Assembly: GCA_964654825.1 (NCBI GenBank)
Contig: CAZZKG010000090.1
Span: 1-10,515 of the forward strand
Direction: 5' to 3'
Length of the DNA stretch: 10,515 nucleotides
From: CAZZKG01 sp964654825
GTDB lineage: Bacteria; Gemmatimonadota; CAZMKB01
In this document: positions 6,909 through 10,515 of the stretch, one piece after another
How the letters are laid out: every line of letters begins with the position of its first letter
How positions within the stretch are numbered: the first letter of the stretch is position 1
The notes under the pieces: model-generated
Databases searched by the model: none
Told to the model about the DNA's origin: nothing
The model's input: the letters and a program-made list of their open reading frames with translations, nothing else
Translations under genes and position numbers: made by a program

Positions 6909-6963
6909 TCGGACAACTTCTTCGTGCTCGGCGATAAATAGGGACAGTCACCATTTATTGAAA
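6909..6963 (+). repeat. Contig-end copy of a 55-bp direct repeat (left of gap)
   Basis: The 55 bases before the run of N are identical to the 55 bases after it (7064-7118). The repeat includes GGGACAGTCACCATTTAT, the left arm of the inverted repeat that is complete on the other side. An exact duplicate of this length on both sides of a 100-N spacer is the mark of two overlapping assembly contigs rather than a biological tandem repeat. Confidence 0.9.
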
Positions 6964-7063
6964 NNNNNNNNNNNNNNNNNNNNNNNNNNNNNNNNNNNNN
7001 NNNNNNNNNNNNNNNNNNNNNNNNNNNNNNNNNNNNNNNNNNNNNNNNNNNNNNNNNNNNNNN
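6964..7063. other. Scaffold gap of 100 N
   Basis: Exactly 100 undetermined bases, the conventional placeholder length. Because the flanks share 55 identical bases, the true gap may be zero or negative. In that case the real distance between the flanking genes would be about 388 bp instead of 543. Alternatively an unresolved multi-copy repeat of unknown length sits here. Confidence 0.97.
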
Positions 7064-7118
7064 TCGGACAACTTCTTCGTGCTCGGCGATAAATAGGGAC
7101 AGTCACCATTTATTGAAA
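7064..7118 (+). repeat. Contig-end copy of the 55-bp direct repeat (right of gap)
   Basis: Identical to 6909-6963. Its last 31 bases contain the complete left arm of the long inverted repeat at 7088-7164, which explains why an assembler might break here: a perfect palindrome, probably present in several copies in the genome. Confidence 0.9.
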
Positions 7119-7164
7119 TAACATAATGGTGACAAAAAATAAATGGTGACTGTCCCTATTTATC
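7088..7164. repeat. Long inverted repeat (REP/MITE-like hairpin element)
   Basis: Two perfect 27-bp arms (7088-7114 and 7138-7164) flank a 23-nt spacer. The arm core is GGGACAGTCACCATTTAT. The spacer holds an extra partial copy, AATGGTGAC (7125-7133), so the 3' half contains the motif twice as near-direct repeats. It lies between the convergent decarboxylase and amidohydrolase genes. I recall similar GGGACAGTCACC/GGTGACTGTCCC palindromes near IS200-like Y1/RAYT transposases in other genomes, but no transposase is present here. It may also act as a two-way terminator, though no clear T-run follows. Confidence 0.75.
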
Positions 7165-7398
7165 TATTTATCGCGCGCCTCGGGCCTCGAATCAAACTCG
7201 AAATCACCTCGCCAAATCAATGATTTTAATTGATAATTGATGATCTTAATTTGAGTAGTGTCAAAGAGTTTATCGAAGATCAAAAGATGATACTCGCAAT
7301 CGTATGAATAACTCGGACAAGAACAGGGAATCGATCGTCCCAATGGGTTTTATGGAATGCACCGGTGATTGAATTCCTCTCGAGAACTACAGTTGCTG
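7165..7398. other. Intergenic region downstream of the hairpin element
   Basis: This 234-nt region holds no supported gene. It includes an AT-rich patch with overlapping ATTGAT/ATCAAT repeats (7217-7245). No T-tailed hairpin was seen that could end the amidohydrolase transcript arriving from the right. Confidence 0.45.
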
Positions 7399-8244
7399 TT
7401 ACCGTGAGTTTCTACCCCGAAACCATGTTGTATATATGTCCGGCCGACGGTCCCGGAGGAAGTGCCGGTGAGCATGACACTCCTCGATTTCGTCCAGGTT
7501 TATTTCGGCCGAGAGAACAGTTTCTTCCTCTGCTGGAGCCCTTGTGATGATTCGTCCGTCGGGAGCAGTGATAAATGATTTGCCCTCGAAGACGATACAC
7601 TCCTCGCCGCCCACTCTGTTGCAGAGAGCAGTGAAGTAACCGTTCTGGAACCCTGCCACCCGCATCTCCGCTTCGAACAGTCCCGGCGGCCATTCACCGA
7701 CAGCGCCGGCCTGAGGAACTACCACAATTTCGGCTCCCCCCAATGACAGGGCGCGCATGTATTCAGGGAAGTGCCGGTCGTAGCAGATCGCTACCCCGAC
7801 CTTCGCCACATGAGTGTCGAAGACCTGTCGATCACCGTCACCGGAGTGATAGTATCCCCTCTCATGAAAACAGGGAGCGTCGATAATGTGGACCATACGT
7901 GTCACTCCCAGAATAGTGCCGTCGGAGTCAATCACCGGGGAGGAATCATACGTCATGTCCCCTGATCGTTCAAAAATGTTGATAACCACCACCACATTCC
8001 ATTTTCTGGCGAGATCGGAGAAGATCTCCGTCGTTGGCCCCGGTATCGTTTCCGCAAGGTCGATTACATTTCCTGTTGCGGGCTGACCGGGGTAGAATGG
8101 GCTGAACGACAGCTCGGGAAAGATGATCAGGTCTGCACCGGCTGTGGCCGCGGCTTCCAACGCTTCTATCCCTCTTCTCTTGTTTTCCTCCAGGTCGTTA
8201 GCGGCGTAATGCTGCACTAATGACAGTTTCACTGTTCTCCTCAA
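7399..8244 (-). CDS. Nitrilase-superfamily carbon-nitrogen hydrolase (amidohydrolase)
   Basis: A 281-residue protein, the usual length for the N-carbamoylputrescine/beta-ureidopropionase/omega-amidase branch of the nitrilase superfamily. These cytoplasmic enzymes hydrolyse amides or carbamoyl groups. Glu44 (IFPELSF) and the nucleophile Cys154 (AICYDRHFPEYMRAL) are in place, as is the supporting Glu128. The catalytic lysine, normally in an RKxHIPD motif, is not: the sequence reads RMVHI with Met117 at that position. The listed start is TTG at 8244 with GGAGG 7 nt upstream. GTG at 8232, with GAGGAG (8237-8242) 4 nt before it, is equally likely and gives an N-terminus MKLSLVQ that fits the family well. 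A good promoter lies at 8328-8357. The gene is single, divergent from the peptidase and convergent with the decarboxylase. The substrate is unknown. Confidence 0.88.
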   Translation of the reverse strand: MRRTVKLSLVQHYAANDLEENKRRGIEALEAAATAGADLIIFPELSFSPFYPGQPATGNVIDLAETIPGPTTEIFSDLARKWNVVVVINIFERSGDMTYDSSPVIDSDGTILGVTRMVHIIDAPCFHERGYYHSGDGDRQVFDTHVAKVGVAICYDRHFPEYMRALSLGGAEIVVVPQAGAVGEWPPGLFEAEMRVAGFQNGYFTALCNRVGGEECIVFEGKSFITAPDGRIITRAPAEEETVLSAEINLDEIEECHAHRHFLRDRRPDIYTTWFRGRNSR

Positions 8245-8327
8245 CGGTACCCCTCCAGTCTTCGAGCCTTTCCGGGATCCACTCCGTTATCTCTTCTCCA
8301 GAACGGATTCGAACGGTTTCCAAAAAG

Positions 8328-8357
8328 ATAATATCCCTTTGATTACCCTGCTGTCAA
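8328..8357 (-). promoter_or_regulatory. Promoter of the carbon-nitrogen hydrolase gene
   Basis: On the - strand, TTGACA (8357-8352), an 18-nt spacer and TATTAT (8333-8328) match the sigma70 consensus at 11 of 12 positions. Transcription should start near 8321, leaving an untranslated leader of about 75-90 nt before the TTG or GTG start. No operator-like symmetry was noticed. Confidence 0.75.
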
Positions 8358-8564
8358 TGGATTTACAACACGTTTTCCCTCCTGGTCCGGGAAGTCTGAT
8401 TTTCTCCAACTGGCGGCGGCACAAATCGATCCGGGCGAATGAGAGCTAAACGGTTTGTTCGGCTGTGGTAAGGATTGTCCCTGTCCCCCATTCAATTCTC
8501 GTCGATATGTTCGCATTATCCGGCCCAGAACGGCGCTCCATTTTGCCGGTGCTGCAGATTCAAT
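8358..8564. other. Rest of the divergent region between amidohydrolase and peptidase
   Basis: Together with the two promoters this forms a 398-nt gene-free region between divergent genes. Reading frames across it lack ribosome binding sites. In particular the upstream extension of the peptidase frame to 8475 encodes no signal peptide and lies before the promoter. No repeat or RNA gene was seen. Confidence 0.45.
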
Positions 8565-8593
8565 TTGACAAGCGACGCAGAATGTGGTATTTT
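8565..8593 (+). promoter_or_regulatory. Promoter of the C1 peptidase gene
   Basis: TTGACA (8565-8570), a 17-nt spacer and TATTTT (8588-8593). Transcription should start near 8600, about 43 nt before the chosen start codon. It lies downstream of 8475, where the open frame begins, which supports the shorter gene model. Confidence 0.65.
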
Positions 8594-8642
8594 TTATTAT
8601 CAAGGAAAAAGGGGTCAAATGTGGCTGAATGAGGAGTGTTCT

Positions 8643-9878
8643 ATGAACAAGAGTACCCAATGTGCCCTTTTCCTTTTGATCACCATGGCGATGAGTTTCT
8701 TCTTCTCCCCGACTCTTGTCGGCGAAATAACTTCCCACCAGGCAGAACTTGCAGCGATCAGAGAATCCATCCGGGAAAACGGGGTTTCATGGGTTGCAGG
8801 AGAGAACGATATCGCACTACTGGAGCCCGACGTGAGAGCTGGTCTCCTCGGTGTTCTTCCTGAAGAGTCCGCTGCAGAGACACTTCAAGCCCAGGCTGAT
8901 CCGCTCGCTGTTTTTCCTCCCAGTCTGGACTGGAGGGATTATGAGGGGCAGAACTGGGTTACGTTCGTCAAAAACCAGCTCGATTGCGGTTCATGTGTAT
9001 CGTTTGGTTCTCTCGGGGCACTCGAATCAAGGCTCAATATCTTCATGCAGGATCCAAGCTGGAACCCAGACCTCTCCGAGCAGCATCTTTTCTCCTGCGG
9101 AGGGGGATCCTGCTGGTGGGGATGGACAGTATCCTCCGCAATGAATTACCTCCTGCATAACGGCGTTCCGGAGGAGGAGTGTTTCTCATATCAGTCCTAT
9201 GATACACCATGTGATGAGTCCTGCAGTGACTGGAGTGATCACAAGACCCAGATCAGAAACTGGGAGTGGGTAACCAACGATCCCGATGCGATCAAGACCT
9301 ATCTCCAGGATGGTCCTCTCACCACCTGTATGAACGTCTATACCGATTTTTATTACTACAGCAGCGGTGTGTACGAGCACACCTGGGGTTCCTACGAAGG
9401 TGGACACTGTATCACATTGGTTGGATGGGATGATGAAGAGGGGGCCTGGCTGTGTAAAAACAGCTGGGGTGCAGGCTGGGGTGAAGGGGGTTATTTCTGG
9501 ATAAAGTACCGCGACAGCGGTATCGGCACTTCGACCGCATACCTCGAAGTGTTTCCTCTCATAAGGGTTTACTCAGACAGGGGGACCTACACCGGGGGTG
9601 ATGAGCACATTCTGGGAGTAAAGGTAGTCAATCCAGGAGCCACCTACAATGCAAGAATAAAGATATGGATCCGGTTCCCCAGTGGGACGGACTATCCGGT
9701 ATACTCCCGTGTGGTTACGATCCCTGCCGATGTCAGTTTTGTACGGGATGATTTTATGACGTTCACGATTCCGGAGCAGGCTCCCGACGGCGAATATTCC
9801 TGGTATGGTGTAATCGAAAACAGCGACGGTACCGATACAAAGTCATCAGATGCGTATTCATTCCAGATCACTTCATAG
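8643..9878 (+). CDS. Secreted papain-family (C1) cysteine peptidase with C-terminal beta domain
   Basis: A 411-residue exported protease. ATG 8643 is chosen because GAGGAG (8631-8636) is 6 nt upstream and a signal peptide follows (MNK, hydrophobic to about 25, ending LVGE). Residues 30-90 look like a short propeptide containing SIRENGVSWVAGEN. The catalytic domain runs from about 91 to 303. It has oxyanion Gln112 and nucleophile Cys118 in NQLDCGSCVSFG, His255 in GGHCITLVGW and Asn273 in CKNSWGAGWGEGGYF, all in papain order. The usual Trp after the nucleophile is Val119. Ten cysteines in the mature part suggest disulfides and an extracytoplasmic location. Residues 305-411 form a beta-rich, Ig/CARDB-like domain ending at the stop, with no sorting signal recognised. 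It is the last protein gene before 23S, with its own promoter. The role is probably extracellular protein breakdown. Confidence 0.93.
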   Translation: MNKSTQCALFLLITMAMSFFFSPTLVGEITSHQAELAAIRESIRENGVSWVAGENDIALLEPDVRAGLLGVLPEESAAETLQAQADPLAVFPPSLDWRDYEGQNWVTFVKNQLDCGSCVSFGSLGALESRLNIFMQDPSWNPDLSEQHLFSCGGGSCWWGWTVSSAMNYLLHNGVPEEECFSYQSYDTPCDESCSDWSDHKTQIRNWEWVTNDPDAIKTYLQDGPLTTCMNVYTDFYYYSSGVYEHTWGSYEGGHCITLVGWDDEEGAWLCKNSWGAGWGEGGYFWIKYRDSGIGTSTAYLEVFPLIRVYSDRGTYTGGDEHILGVKVVNPGATYNARIKIWIRFPSGTDYPVYSRVVTIPADVSFVRDDFMTFTIPEQAPDGEYSWYGVIENSDGTDTKSSDAYSFQITS

Positions 9879-9908
9879 GATCTGTTAATCCCACGTCACC
9901 TGTAAACC

Positions 9909-9933
9909 CATAGAGATTCATTTCTCTATGTTT
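9909..9933 (+). terminator. Possible terminator after the C1 peptidase gene
   Basis: CATAGAGA (9909-9916) pairs perfectly with TCTCTATG (9923-9930) over a 6-nt loop, followed by only three T. It lies 30 nt after the stop codon. The stem is AT-rich and the T-run is short, so termination may be weak or need help. It would insulate the 23S promoters 300 nt downstream. Confidence 0.45.
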
Positions 9934-10229
9934 CCGATCGGGCCTTCAGGGTTCTTGCTACCCGTTAATCCGCCACATTCTCCCGGCAGAACTCAGGTGT
10001 GACTGCTGTTGTGTGCCGTACTTTCCACTGCGTTCTTCAAAGAGTCTTCAATATGAAAAGGGCCACTTCTCAATTCCGCTGATCATGATCGTCTCCCTTT
10101 CCGAGGATACTCCTCCCGGTCGTCATCGAAATTTCCGTAGGATTGGGTAGATGTTGAAATTTGTGATAAGTCTCTGAGTCGGGGCAATCAAGTGGAAAAG
10201 ATAATTCAGGAAGCAGGACGAGAATTTTC
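9934..10229. other. Gene-free region upstream of the 23S promoters
   Basis: No reading frame of useful length, tRNA or repeat was found in these 296 nt. The last part (10196-10228) has A/T patches just upstream of the first -35 element, where an UP element would lie, but no clear UP consensus can be claimed. Confidence 0.45.
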
Positions 10230-10258
10230 TTGACTGTCTGGCGCACGGTACTTATATT
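10230..10258 (+). promoter_or_regulatory. 23S rRNA promoter P1
   Basis: TTGACT (10230-10235), a 17-nt spacer and TATATT (10253-10258), 10 of 12 consensus positions at ideal spacing. Start is expected near 10265, about 175 nt before mature 23S. Its -35 lies 82 nt before that of the second promoter, an arrangement like the tandem P1/P2 promoters of many rRNA operons. Confidence 0.78.
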
Positions 10259-10311
10259 GTGGATTCTTTGTTAGGGTGATCTCCTGTCTTTGAACGGCAG
10301 GAAGTTTATTC

Positions 10312-10340
10312 TTGACAAAGATTTGAATTAGATGTATTAT
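10312..10340 (+). promoter_or_regulatory. 23S rRNA promoter P2
   Basis: TTGACA (10312-10317), a 17-nt spacer and TATTAT (10335-10340), 11 of 12 consensus positions and the strongest promoter-like sequence in the window. Start is expected near 10346, leaving about 95 nt of leader before 23S. No open reading frame follows, so the 23S gene is the only possible target. Confidence 0.85.
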
Positions 10341-10366
10341 TATTGATGCCCTGTTTTGGGGTAACT

Positions 10367-10397
10367 GTCACATTTTGTGACTTCGATCTTTGACAAC
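10367..10397 (+). promoter_or_regulatory. boxB-like hairpin and boxA-like antitermination site in the 23S leader
   Basis: GTCACA (10367-10372) pairs with TGTGAC (10376-10381) over a TTT loop. Three bases later GATCTTTGACAAC (10385-10397) resembles boxA, the NusB/S10 binding element of rRNA leaders (compare TGCTCTTTAACAA in E. coli). The hairpin-then-boxA order is that of E. coli rrn leaders. It fits a leader that protects transcription of the 23S gene from early termination. The boxA assignment is by resemblance. Confidence 0.6.
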
Positions 10398-10440
10398 TGA
10401 TAGCAGATGCGTAGGTAAAGCCAGTCTCTCGAGAATTTCT

Positions 10441-10515
<75 letters not shown>

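Noticed and set aside
6909..7118. 55-bp copies read as an att-site or target-site duplication
   Set aside because: Both copies abut the N run exactly at its edges, which points to an assembly overlap. No integrase or transposase is present.
8475..8642. Upstream extension of the peptidase frame to 8475
   Set aside because: The extension lies largely upstream of the promoter at 8565, has no ribosome binding site and would bury the signal peptide that begins at 8643.

Overview
The window starts in the last bases of a 16S rRNA gene and ends in the first bases of a 23S rRNA gene, both on the + strand. About 10.4 kb lies between them instead of a normal internal transcribed spacer of a few hundred bases. 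The two spacer tRNAs, Ile(GAU) and Ala(UGC), are present in canonical order and orientation. They are separated from each other by 3.6 kb, and tRNA-Ala is separated from 23S by 6.5 kb. Protein genes fill both gaps, so the canonical order 16S - tRNA-Ile - tRNA-Ala - 23S survives but as scattered pieces. The organism is a bacterium with an outer membrane (a signal peptide plus a beta-barrel protein ending in Phe). It uses ordinary Shine-Dalgarno sites that fit the visible anti-SD (CCTCCTTTCT) and sigma70-type TTGACA-N17/18 promoters. The type I (mitochondrial-like) citrate synthase and the style of the outer-membrane protein suggest an uncultured, probably anaerobic Gram-negative lineage. The phylum cannot be fixed from this window.

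Layout. 1-335: 16S 3' end, a 204-nt spacer and tRNA-Ile. 494-1776: exported beta-barrel protein and its terminator. 2120-3653: promoter with a possible operator, citrate synthase gene, terminator. 3761-3972: promoter, two leader hairpins and tRNA-Ala. 4021-5508 (-): secreted GH-A-type glycoside hydrolase that appears to start at CTG. 5804-6855 (+): two-subunit ThDP decarboxylase of the phosphonopyruvate/sulfopyruvate family with an ATGA overlap. 6909-7164: contig-end duplication, a 100-N scaffold gap and a 27-bp-stem inverted repeat. 7399-8244 (-): nitrilase-superfamily amidohydrolase with its own promoter. 8643-9878 (+): secreted papain-family (C1) peptidase with its own promoter. 10230-10515: tandem promoters, a boxB/boxA-like leader and the start of 23S.

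How it fits together. The protein genes do not form one pathway. Their orientations alternate and several have private promoters, so they look like independent housekeeping and secreted-protein genes. The main point is the rRNA architecture: 23S has two good tandem promoters and an antitermination-type leader, and tRNA-Ala has its own promoter and structured leader. This is what a naturally unlinked rRNA locus needs in order to work, and it argues against a simple misassembly. The scaffold gap and the location of both window ends in conserved rRNA still call for confirmation with long reads.
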